Source: Methanosarcina horonobensis HB-1 = JCM 15518 (GTDB lineage Archaea > Halobacteriota > Methanosarcinia > Methanosarcinales > Methanosarcinaceae). Taken from it: a stretch of 64,000 nucleotides of DNA. Under the pieces are notes generated by a model, which searched no databases, was not told the origin of the DNA, and saw nothing but the letters and a program-made list of their open reading frames with translations. Both the position numbers and the translations under genes were made by a program. Below, piece by piece: positions 7,629 through 15,278 of the stretch (its first letter is position 1; every line of letters starts with the position of its first letter). The stretch lies in assembly GCF_000970285.1 (NCBI RefSeq), contig NZ_CP009516.1, positions 2,087,036 through 2,151,035 of the forward strand. Reading direction: 5' to 3'.

Positions 7629-8561
7629 ATGGGTTTATTAGATGTCCTTAAAAACAAAGCAAAAATCTCTCAAAAATCTCCCAAACTAAATTATTCGATT
7701 ACTGACAATATTCTATCAGCTGGCGATTTTACGGGAGAATATCATCAATCACCAAAAGGCAAATTCATTTTAACATGGAAAGATCAAAATGAAAATGGGA
7801 AGTATATTTTATTGGAAGGAGGGAAAGTAAAACTTCAAGCTAAAATGAGGCACCCTGATAACGGAATGGTTTCAAACTCTGGAGTGTTTATTCTCAGCGA
7901 TTTGACTTCTAAGGGCATGTACGGAGTGTTCCATATAATTAATTCAGACGGAGAGACTCTAATAAAACAAAGATTCAAGGCAAATCTGGGTCCTGCCAGC
8001 ATTTCAGATGACGGGAGTTTCGCTGTTTGCCAGGCTTTAGAAAGTACCGGTAAGTCGGATAGCTGTAAATTGTTTTTCTTTGATATAAAGAATAGAAAAC
8101 TGTTATGGAAAAAAAATACCTGAAACAATCGGACCTGAACTTAACTGGGCAAAAAAGTACCGCTTTGATACTAAAAGAAAAGTCCTTTATTTAATACACG
8201 ATAAGAATAGAGTTTACCGTTATACCTTTGAAGGAACTTTCATTGATTCTAAATTATATAGACATGACTGCATCATTGTTGGGAACGATACTGAGTTTCT
8301 TGAAGCCATTAAAGAACTGAAAGTAGACCTTTCTGAAAACATCGATCCCAGAGAATATGATGCACTTATAATTCCTCTAAAAAAAGGATTAAAAAATTTT
8401 CTGACAAAGGCACCAGATCGATAATTCATAGAGTTTTGGGAGAAATACTCCATTTACAGGGAAATAATGCTGAGGCGATAAAACATTTTGAAACCGCATT
8501 GAAACTTAATCCCAGGGTGGGAGTAAAAAGGACACTCGAAAAATTAAAGAAAATCGATTAA
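7629..8561 (+). pseudogene. TPR-ending beta-propeller-like protein gene with two frameshifts
   Basis: The first frame (7629-8123, 164 residues) reads a repeated strand-rich protein: TGEYHQSPKGKFILTWKDQ, GVFILSDLTSKGMYGVFHI, DDGSFAVCQALESTGKSD. It stops after a run of eight A at about 8106-8113. Shifting frame there continues with IPETIGPELNWAKKYRFDT through KNRVYRYTFEGTF to about 8395. A second shift in an A-rich run then leads to GEILHLQGNNAEAIKHFETA, LKLNPRVGVKRTLEKLKKID and TAA at 8559-8561. The tail is a TPR unit. Both breaks sit in homopolymers, so real decay, phase variation or read errors are all possible. No close function is recognised. Confidence 0.65.
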
Positions 8562-8699
8562 CTTGACTAAGGTCACATTAAAAGTAAAGTTTCCCCAGAT
8601 TTCATATGCCAGATGTACTTTCATAGTGAAATCAACAACATCAATTGGAGTAACTGTATAATCTGACGAAGTCAAGTTATAAGTCAAGTTATTCTCCAT
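8544..8699 (-). other. Possible short coding remnant (51 codons), secreted-domain-like
   Basis: The minus frame reads MENNLTYNLTSSDYTVTPID then VVDFTMKVHLAYEIWGNFTF and ends LVKLIDFL. Alternating strands and four N-x-T sequons resemble a piece of an extracellular domain. There is no ribosome site, and it overlaps the end of the convergent TPR pseudogene, so it is probably a remnant or chance. Confidence 0.25.
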
Positions 8700-8795
8700 C
8701 TAAGGAGGAAATGACTAATTACTGCCTCTAAAAGAACTGCCCGGAAACTCTTTATTCTCGGGAAATCTCAGCCTGCGGACCAGACAGGGGCTGCT

Positions 8796-9455
8796 TTATC
8801 CACCTAATGTAATATCTTGATCCTGATAAAACTCCAGTGCACTGTATAAGTGTTCTGGCTTAAAATCCGGCCACATTTCATCGACTACATATATATCTGA
8901 GTATACTGTTTGAATCGGAAGCATTCCGCTGAGCCTATGTCTCCCTCCCCACCGGATAAGTAAGTCTATTCTTGGAATCTCTGCTGATGCAATGCTTTCT
9001 ACCATTTTTTTACTATCTGAAGAGTTATCAAATGCATACGTTAAATCCCAATACCAGCCATAATTTACCAAAAAATTTATCCTTATTTTACCTTTCCCAA
9101 ATTTAGTTCTCTTTGTATATGCAAGCAACTCTTTTGGAAACATATCCGAACTAGTATTCCCTAGTACAAGTAATTCAGCGTCACGTTTAGAAATCTCTTG
9201 AACTGATTTTATACAGGCATCTACAAATGCTTTTCTTTGAACCTGAGGCCTTTTTGTGTTATCTTGAGTGAATCCAAAATAAGTAACTTCGTCTATTCCG
9301 ATTTTTACGCATATATCATATAATTCCAGACCCGGAACTATTCCGTTGTCGTATCCTTCATGTTTTTCTAAACCTCTAGATAGAGCCCATCTTCTGTTGC
9401 CGTCCGGTATTATAGCAATATGTCCTGGCAATCTTTTGAATTTTGGTATCCCCAG
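8796..9455 (-). CDS. uppS: Cis-prenyltransferase (undecaprenyl diphosphate synthase family)
   Basis: About 220 residues. Family motifs in order: HIAIIPDGNRRWALSRG (catalytic Asp before GNRRW; the usual Met is Pro), HEGYDNG, YFGFTQDNTKRPQVQ, and RIDLLIRWGGRHRLSG with MLPIQTVYSDIYVVDEMWPD. The late Glu that helps bind magnesium in bacterial enzymes is Asp here (YSD). Archaeal members make the polyprenyl phosphate carriers for glycosylation. The TTG at 9431 begins inside the conserved RLPGHIAII block and has no ribosome site. Eight codons upstream a CTG at 9453-9455 follows GGGGGG at 7 bases, which I prefer; an upstream start is uncertain. It is a divergent member and may be a second paralogue. 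Confidence 0.8.
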   Translation of the reverse strand: MGIPKFKRLPGHIAIIPDGNRRWALSRGLEKHEGYDNGIVPGLELYDICVKIGIDEVTYFGFTQDNTKRPQVQRKAFVDACIKSVQEISKRDAELLVLGNTSSDMFPKELLAYTKRTKFGKGKIRINFLVNYGWYWDLTYAFDNSSDSKKMVESIASAEIPRIDLLIRWGGRHRLSGMLPIQTVYSDIYVVDEMWPDFKPEHLYSALEFYQDQDITLGG

Positions 9456-9744
9456 AAAATTACCCCCCTATGTCTTTGCTTAAAATACTATAAATAATCT
9501 TCATTGGACTTAATTAATAACGGATTTTATGCACAGTTTTGATTACTATATAGTATTTTTCCAATACTTTCTCAGATATATGACATAAAAAAAAATAATA
9601 CTTTTTGGTATTTTGTACCTTAATCCAAATGGAGTTACCCTATATTGTAAGAAGAGATTTTTTAATCCTGAAAAGCCGGGTCCACAAAAATTTTAGTTTC
9701 AAAAATCTATAAAGCTTTTTCAATTAGTCTTAAATTAACAAAAA

Positions 9745-9770
9745 AGCCGCCGCGGTATTTGCGGTCGGCT
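9745..9770 (-). terminator. GC-rich hairpin with U tract after DUF1428
   Basis: On the minus strand AGCCGACCGC, a 7-base loop and GCGGCGGCT are followed by TTTTT. The stem is far more GC-rich than the surroundings and sits 30 bases after the DUF1428 stop. This is an intrinsic-type terminator shape. Confidence 0.7.
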
Positions 9771-9799
9771 GGAGCTAAAAATCAGGTCAAAATTTCAGG

Positions 9800-10174
9800 T
9801 TAAAGATTTACCAGTGTTTTGAAGCCGCCATAAGCCATGCGCCTGTAATCGAATATATCAGGGCTGCCTGACTCCATCATTTCTTTCATTCTTGGATCGT
9901 TCATAACTGCTTCATTTACTTTGTCTCTTTGCTCTTTTGATTCATAAACAATCCATGAGAAAACTACGGTTTCTCCTTCAGAAGTGTTAGCTGCTTTTTT
10001 GAAAGAAACCATTTCTTCGATATCCAGTTCATCCCCAATACATTCGTAGTACTCTAAAGCACCAAGCTCTTTCCAGATCTCACCTGCTTTTTGAGCAATT
10101 TCTCTGTATTTGCTTACTTTGTCTTTAGGTATAGGAATTAAAAATCCGTCCACATATCTTTCTGCATTTCCCAT
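9800..10174 (-). CDS. DUF1428 (YbaA-like) family protein
   Basis: A 124-residue protein beginning RYVDGFLIPIPKDKVSKYRE, the signature opening of DUF1428, followed by KKAANTSEGETVVFSWIVY and ending DIFDYRRMAYGGFKTLV. The fold is a ferredoxin-like alpha/beta barrel related to antibiotic-biosynthesis monooxygenases. A catalytic role has not been shown for the family. The ATG follows GGAGAAGAGGG. It is followed by a clear hairpin terminator, so it is a single-gene unit. Length is normal. Members are widespread in bacteria, which fits horizontal acquisition, but base use here looks ordinary. Confidence 0.85.
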   Translation of the reverse strand: MGNAERYVDGFLIPIPKDKVSKYREIAQKAGEIWKELGALEYYECIGDELDIEEMVSFKKAANTSEGETVVFSWIVYESKEQRDKVNEAVMNDPRMKEMMESGSPDIFDYRRMAYGGFKTLVNL

Positions 10175-10467
10175 ATTCTCTTCCCTCTTCTCCTAATTTC
10201 CTTTCTGGTCTAGATTGACGATACAGACATTCACGTTTTTGACCCCGGAAAAAATAAATACAAAGTACAACTGCTGGTTGGGCTTTTGCACTTTTTCTTC
10301 TCGATGACTATAATCTCTTTTATTACCATGATATTTTAATCTCTCAGTAACCATTATTCAGGTAACTATTCAGCGTATCTAAAATCAGTTTAAAAACAAT
10401 AATTAGAATTATCAAAGATATATAGCTGTTAGACTATATGGTGAACAGGGGAATCAGAAAGCATTTA

Positions 10468-11037
10468 TTACTGGATCTTTTCCAATAAAGCAAAAATTAT
10501 ATTTTGTTGGCTTATAAAATGCCTTTTAAATTGCAAAAACATTTCTGCGTTATCATCCGATGGTAACCGTTTGCTCATTTCAATCCAGTTCCTGACGGTC
10601 TTTGACTCTTCATCGAAATCATTCAGTTTTTCAGGAAGAAGTTTCTCTATGAAATCTCTGGAAGATAAAGCCCAGTTTATATATCTTCTAAATAAGTCAT
10701 CCTGCACAAGAAACTGGTCATTAGTAAGTTTAAACCATCTGTAGCAAAGAGTCGGATCTTCAAAAGGATCGAACTTCATATCCGGATCATGCTCCCACAT
10801 TTTGGGAAGGTCAGACACGCTACCGACTCCTGCACCAAGATGAGGATCGCATTGAATGGGAACCGAATAAAAAAATTCACGTAAAGATTCCAGCATGATA
10901 TCTGATTCTGAAATCAGGTCATCAATTTGTTTTTTATTATCTTGTTTTTTATAATCAATTTGTTCTTTATCGTTAACTTGTTTTTTATTGACAATTTGCT
11001 TATCAACTTCAATTTGCTCTTTAATCTCCTGAGCCAC
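10468..11037 (-). CDS. Hypothetical soluble protein with N-terminal KQ-rich repeats
   Basis: A 189-residue protein I do not recognise. The start is GTG at 11035-11037 after GGGGGGTG. Residues 6-40 form five imperfect six-residue repeats of the type QIxxKK (QIVNKK, QVNDKE, QIDYKK, QDNKK, QIDDLI), a likely charged helix. The rest is a folded-looking region: SLREFFYSVPIQCDPHLGAG, LCYRWFKLTNDQFLVQDDLF, and a helical C-terminus. There is no signal peptide or membrane segment. It is alone on its transcript. The 18-bp DNA repeat behind the N-terminal segment could vary in copy number between strains. Confidence 0.6.
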   Translation of the reverse strand: MAQEIKEQIEVDKQIVNKKQVNDKEQIDYKKQDNKKQIDDLISESDIMLESLREFFYSVPIQCDPHLGAGVGSVSDLPKMWEHDPDMKFDPFEDPTLCYRWFKLTNDQFLVQDDLFRRYINWALSSRDFIEKLLPEKLNDFDEESKTVRNWIEMSKRLPSDDNAEMFLQFKRHFISQQNIIFALLEKIQ

Positions 11038-11382
11038 ATCTACACCCCCCAGAAAGTACAGATTTTTATTCCTTTATCCACGATCGAAAATTTATGTTGG
11101 ACAGCACAGGCTGCCCCTTTAAAATTGTTTCTTTTTCGGTCCTTGTGCGCGTGTTCTGAGAACCATGATCTGATGATCTAAAAAGATCCTCGAAAAAGTC
11201 TAACGCTAAATAAAAGAAATGATCAACCCTGAGACGTGCTCTTTGAATCTTTAAAAGTTCGCTGGTTTTCTATCTTTTAGATTCTACAAAAGAAGCTATC
11301 TTCAATAAGTTAATTGATTTTTATCCTACTGTTAGATTTCATCCTTATTGTTCTCTTTTTATCCTTACTCTTCCAGGCTTAT

Positions 11383-11559
11383 TTAGACCCTGCCTGTCCC
11401 GTCGCAATTGATACAACTGTTAAATCCATCTCCCCAGCATAGGGGACATTCTTCCCACTCCCTATCGCCTGCAAATTCTCTCCACGTTCCGCCTGCTCCG
11501 TCACAGTTCCAGCATTTTTCCTTTCCACTGCCTCCACAGTTACGACATACGTCGCTCAT
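11383..11559 (-). CDS. Small DnaJ-type zinc-finger protein (58 aa)
   Basis: The minus strand encodes 58 residues with ATG at 11557-11559, preceded by GGGGTG. The sequence is almost all cysteine knuckles: CRNCGGSG, CWNCDGAG, CPLCWGDG and CINCDGTG. These are four CxxCxGxG modules, the pattern of the DnaJ cysteine-rich domain, which binds two zinc ions and acts in thiol exchange or protein holding. No J domain or other partner is nearby. Standalone mini-DnaJ zinc fingers are known in bacteria and archaea and are usually of unknown role. The gene is short but the motif leaves little doubt that it is real. Confidence 0.8.
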   Translation of the reverse strand: MSDVCRNCGGSGKEKCWNCDGAGGTWREFAGDREWEECPLCWGDGFNSCINCDGTGRV

Positions 11560-11901
11560 AAATTCACCCCGGATTTTTGGTAAATACTGGTGTCTAAGTA
11601 AATATTGGTGTCTAAGATTACATGCATTTCATGCATTTCAGTTCCTATGCAAATGCTAAAAACTAAGAGTATTTTTATAATTGTTGTTCTATATTAAAGC
11701 GGTTTTGAAACAATGTTCCTGATAACTGATTTCCCCTGCCAGTAACCTGTCGGTCTAAGATAATTCTTTTTGCAATCATTTGCAGTTCTACAACAAGCCG
11801 ACAATTCCTCCCGATCCCAATACTCGATGATAAGCCAGAGAAATCCAGTCTTCGGTTCATGGCTCGCTGCGGAGTGCTGCAAATAGTACTCTAGCGGATT
11901 T
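11560..11901. other. Intergenic gap, decayed sequence
   Basis: No complete gene. A direct repeat of TAAATA-TGGTGTCTAAG occurs at about 11581-11618. The plus frame that leads into 11902 is open from about 11765 but is broken by TAG at 11884-11886, so an older, longer gene may have reached into this gap. Confidence 0.4.
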
Positions 11902-12270
11902 ATGGGGCTCACACATCTCGATGAGCAGCTTTTCAGAGTAGCTGTCGGCTTTCCGGGAAAACATCCAGTTTCAGATAGGGACACGGTAATCGAGGAACTG
12001 AAAGCTCAGGGTAAGCGGCAAGAAGAAAATCAAACTGTGAATAAAACAAACAATACCGGAGTAACAGAAAATACAGAAACAATGGGTAAGCAGGAAGAAA
12101 CTCAAACCGTTAATAAGGAAAGAGATACAGGAATGGCAGAGAAAACGAAGACAGCAAGAGGTCAGGAAGGGAATTACAGCTCTACTCAGAAATCTAATAG
12201 CATTCCTTTCATAAGCTTTATCTGGTTGCTTACAACGGTACTGGGTGCAAGCATGTATGTAAGGAAGTAG
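11902..12270 (+). CDS. C-terminal membrane-anchored surface protein, probably a fragment
   Basis: The 122-residue frame begins MGLTHLDEQLFRVAVGFPGK, continues with a Gln/Asn/Thr/Glu-rich linker containing repeated EEXQTVNK units (about residues 40-80), and ends with one hydrophobic segment IPFISFIWLLTTVLGA and a basic tail YVRK. This is the layout of the C-terminal stalk and anchor of Methanosarcina surface proteins. No signal peptide is present, and the frame is open upstream through a TAG at 11884, so the start is likely lost. The stop is also TAG; reading through would add eight residues before TAA. Treat as a remnant or as a protein whose true start is unclear. Confidence 0.5.
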   Translation: MGLTHLDEQLFRVAVGFPGKHPVSDRDTVIEELKAQGKRQEENQTVNKTNNTGVTENTETMGKQEETQTVNKERDTGMAEKTKTARGQEGNYSSTQKSNSIPFISFIWLLTTVLGASMYVRK

Positions 12271-12559
12271 AGATTTTTGCAGGATTTAGTGGAAATATAA
12301 GATCAATATTAATACAGAAAAAATAAGAATTGATTTATAAAAAACTATTTTGTAAGAGAGAATGCTGAAGACAAAGTGATATTTAAGTGTTATTTGTTAT
12401 TTTTACCCTCCTTTCTGCAACTTAAGCTAGTATGAGCAGAATCTTAAAGTTGCTTAACCTTCCTGGATTTTTTCTAGGAAATCCATAACAGAATTTCCTA
12501 AAATTTCCTCATTATGATTCTGAATATAGGCTATTTTTTCTAGTATTTTAAAGTTGCCG

Positions 12560-13827
12560 GGCAGTGTGCCTGAATTTCTGTAAAATTCTCTATACCTTTT
12601 TCCTCTTCTTTTTTGATTACTGTTCCATTATTAAATACTTATTTCCTGTAATCCACTCTTCATTAATATCAATCAGTATTGAGACTTGTAGTCTCAATAC
12701 TGATTCCTGACTCGGGAATGCCCCTACTACCTTAGTTCTTCTTTTTATCTCCTTGTTAGTTCTCTCCATGATATTTGTTGTCCTTATTCTTCTCCAATGA
12801 TTTTCCGGGAACTGCATATAATTCATTACATCATACTGGAAACTTTCAAGTGTATCAGCTGCGCTTTTATATCCCATTTTATCCAGTTCTCTAATCAATT
12901 CCTGTAACTTCTGACGGTCTACCAATGCTTCTTTTATTTTATCTGCTACTTCTTTTTGCTTCTTTTTTGGAACCTTTTTTAGGGCTTGTCTTATCAGATG
13001 GACATGACACATTTGCCAGCTTGATCCAACAAAGGACTCTCTAACTGCTTTTTGTATTCCTTTATGACCATCAGAAACAATTAACTTGACACCTCTTAAC
13101 CCTCTTACTTTAAGGTCTTCGAATAGATCTTGCCAGAATAGAGAGTCTTCACTGTCTGCTAATCTTGCTCCAAGAATCTCACGATAACCGTCGTCCCTGA
13201 CTCCGGCAACTATGAAAAGAGCTTTATTTTCATAGTGAAGTCCATCTCTCACTTTGAGATAAGTCGCATCGATAAACAGATAAGGAATTTCGTGTTCTAT
13301 TGGCTTTGATAAGAACTCTTCAACCTTTTGATCAAGTTCTTTAGTAATCCTGGAAACAGAAGAGGCTGAGATTCCCTCTACTCCTAAAGCAGTCATGATC
13401 TTATCCACCCTTCGGGTGGAAACACCTTGGAGATAAGATTCACTCACGGCAGCTAAAATGGCCTTTTCAACTCTTGAATACTTCTCAAAAACCTCTGTTT
13501 CAAAGGGAAACTCACGGAACTGAGGTTTTAATAATTCAAGTTCTCCATACTTGGTCAGGAGAGTACGGGGTTTGTAACCGTTTCTACTAGCTTTGCGAGA
13601 ATCAGTCCTCTCATAACGTTTTGCACCAGATTGGAGGAGGGCTTCCTCCTCCATTACAAGGTTTAAAAACCAGGTAATTAACTGGCGAATTCCATCTTCC
13701 TGATCGAAAAGATAATCTTTTATAAATGAGACGACATTAACCATTGACTCTGCATCCTGTTTTTTTTGTGGTGAAAGGAAAAGGATATAGAGTCAATCAT
13801 ATTTTACAGAACTTTCGGTACACTGCC
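12560..13827. mobile_element. IS256-family insertion sequence
   Basis: Imperfect 26-bp terminal inverted repeats flank the transposase: the left end runs GGCAGTGTGCCTGAA then TTTCTGTAAAA from 12560, and the right end reads GGCAGTGTACCGAAA then GTTCTGTAAAA inward from 13827. They match at 22 of 26 positions. Total length is about 1.27 kb. I could not find a convincing 8-9 bp target duplication at these limits, so the insertion may be old. Confidence 0.8.
12617..13744 (-). CDS. IS256-family (mutator type) transposase
   Basis: A 375-residue full-length DDE transposase. N-terminal basic region: SRNGYKPRTLLTKYGELELL. The catalytic triad lies in LFIDATYLKVRDG (first Asp), LIVSDGHKGIQKA (second Asp) and NIMERTNKEIKRRTK (Glu). 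The CHVH segment (WQMCHVHLIRQALKK) is also typical. The frame is intact from ATG to TAA and the inverted repeats are present, so the element could still be active. It sits next to a TnpB element, making a small mobile-DNA cluster. Confidence 0.95.
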   Translation of the reverse strand: MVNVVSFIKDYLFDQEDGIRQLITWFLNLVMEEEALLQSGAKRYERTDSRKASRNGYKPRTLLTKYGELELLKPQFREFPFETEVFEKYSRVEKAILAAVSESYLQGVSTRRVDKIMTALGVEGISASSVSRITKELDQKVEEFLSKPIEHEIPYLFIDATYLKVRDGLHYENKALFIVAGVRDDGYREILGARLADSEDSLFWQDLFEDLKVRGLRGVKLIVSDGHKGIQKAVRESFVGSSWQMCHVHLIRQALKKVPKKKQKEVADKIKEALVDRQKLQELIRELDKMGYKSAADTLESFQYDVMNYMQFPENHWRRIRTTNIMERTNKEIKRRTKVVGAFPSQESVLRLQVSILIDINEEWITGNKYLIMEQ

Positions 13828-13902
13828 GGATCTCATACTTAGACTCAAAAATAGAGTCTAATGCAATACTAAAAACGCGCTGTCGTTTGTAAAAGTGCCC
13901 TA

Positions 13903-14012
13903 GTGAACTACCCCTCCCTGCTTTCTGATGAAAGCGAGGAAGTGGCTTCTTGCTTCATCCCTCGAACTACTGTTCGCAAGTCCACAAGCTCATCCCCTGC
14001 GTTCCGTAGGTG
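13903..14012 (-). ncRNA. Predicted omega/reRNA scaffold of TnpB copy 1
   Basis: The 110 bases after the tnpB stop contain hairpin-forming GAAGCAAGAAGCCACTTC and the end GGGAGGGGTAGTTCAC. In characterised TnpB systems this end is the RNA scaffold and the next bases outside the element act as guide. Here the outside bases on the minus strand are TAGGGCACTTTTACAAACGA. The RNA is inferred, and its 5' limit may lie inside tnpB. Confidence 0.55.
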
Positions 14013-15137
14013 TCAGATAACTATAAGATTTTGATCTTGAAGAGAGAATTTTTTGATATTGATTGCAGCATTTATGTCTCTGTCATGCTTTGTTTTGCAA
14101 CCAGGACACGTCCACTCTCTAACATCAAGAGTTAGATTGGAATTGTGATACCCACAAACATTGCATAATTTAGAAGATGGCTCAAATCTTCCTATTCGTA
14201 AAATGGTTTTTCCCAACCATTCAGCTTTATACTCTAATTTTGTTACAAAACTACTCAACGAAGCATCGGAAATAGACTGAGCCAGACAATGATTTTTTAC
14301 CATACCTTTAACATTCAGAGTTTCCAGCGCAATAGCTTGGTTCTCGCTAATCAGTCTAAAAGAGAGTTGATGCTGGAAATTATTTCTCTGATTGCTAATA
14401 GTTTCATGGATTTTTGAAAGATGCTGTCTAGCCTTATTCCTATTCTTAGAGCCTTTAACTTTTCTCGATACTCTTTTTTGCAAACATTTCATTCTTTTTA
14501 GAGAATTTTCAAGGTATTTTGGATTTTCAACCTTTTCTCCATTTGATAGAACTGCAAAATCTTTGATGCCTGCATCAATACCTATTGTAGTTGATTCTGA
14601 AAAGTTCTGCTTTTCAGGAATATCTTTTTCGTTATCTACAAGGATACTGATATAATATTTTCCTGTACTTGATCTTGAAATTGTTGCGGTTTTAAGTTTG
14701 CCTTCAAACCTTCTATGAAGTATGGTTTTAACTTCACCTATTTTAGGAAGCTTAATTATCTGCTTCTCAAAATCTACCGCATAATGTTGAGGCATTTGAT
14801 ATGATTGAACCGGATTTTTCTTAGACTTGAACTTGGGAAATCCGGATTTCTCTCTAAAGAATTTAGTAAATGCTGATTCTACATTTACTAAAGAGGCAAG
14901 TAGAGCCTGTGAATTAGCTTCTTTTAACCATTCGTTAGAAGGTTTTACTTCATGGACTAAAATGTGCTGTAAATCAAACCTCGATATTGATTTCCCAGTT
15001 TGTTCATAAGTTTTTATCTTTTGTTCTAAAGCCCAGTTATAGACAAATCTACATGCACCAAAATGAACTTGTATCATTTCCTTTTGTTTTTTGCTAGGGT
15101 AGATTCGATATTTGTAGGCTTTTAACATACTATACAT
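14013..15137 (-). CDS. tnpB: RNA-guided endonuclease TnpB (IS605 OrfB), copy 1
   Basis: A 374-residue TnpB with an N-terminal helix-turn-helix (LKAYKYRIYPSKKQKEMIQ), a RuvC-like nuclease and a zinc finger. Catalytic acidic residues are visible: Asp in TTIGIDAGIKDFAVLS, Glu in IALETLNVKGM and Asp in HDRDINAAINI. The zinc finger is CNVC...CPGC. All key residues are intact, so the protein may be active. It differs from the copy at 50232-51356 by only five residues (Y/C, E/K, Y/H, G/D, I/V). Known TnpBs cut donor joints with an RNA from the element end, aiding element retention. Confidence 0.93.
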   Translation of the reverse strand: MYSMLKAYKYRIYPSKKQKEMIQVHFGACRFVYNWALEQKIKTYEQTGKSISRFDLQHILVHEVKPSNEWLKEANSQALLASLVNVESAFTKFFREKSGFPKFKSKKNPVQSYQMPQHYAVDFEKQIIKLPKIGEVKTILHRRFEGKLKTATISRSSTGKYYISILVDNEKDIPEKQNFSESTTIGIDAGIKDFAVLSNGEKVENPKYLENSLKRMKCLQKRVSRKVKGSKNRNKARQHLSKIHETISNQRNNFQHQLSFRLISENQAIALETLNVKGMVKNHCLAQSISDASLSSFVTKLEYKAEWLGKTILRIGRFEPSSKLCNVCGYHNSNLTLDVREWTCPGCKTKHDRDINAAINIKKFSLQDQNLIVI

Positions 15138-15278
15138 TATGCGTTTTAAAGAAATATATAGGTTTTGTTAAACTTAATATAGTGAAGTTGACGGCTTTCA
15201 TCCCCCACCTGTCGCTTCGCTCCGAGGAAGGGGACTTCACGCCTTAAAGTTAAATGACTGTCACTGCATTAATTAGGG

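Larger units (their letters stand above)
13903..15254 (-). mobile_element. IS200/IS605-type tnpB-only element, copy 1
   Basis: The 1352-bp unit is almost identical to 50122-51473, and the two copies lose all similarity at these exact limits, which defines the ends. There is no tnpA in either copy. The end beyond the tnpB start shares TTTAAC (minus strand) in both copies, the likely target site. The other end begins GTGAACTACCCCTCCC on the plus strand and carries the predicted guide-RNA scaffold. Confidence 0.85.
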
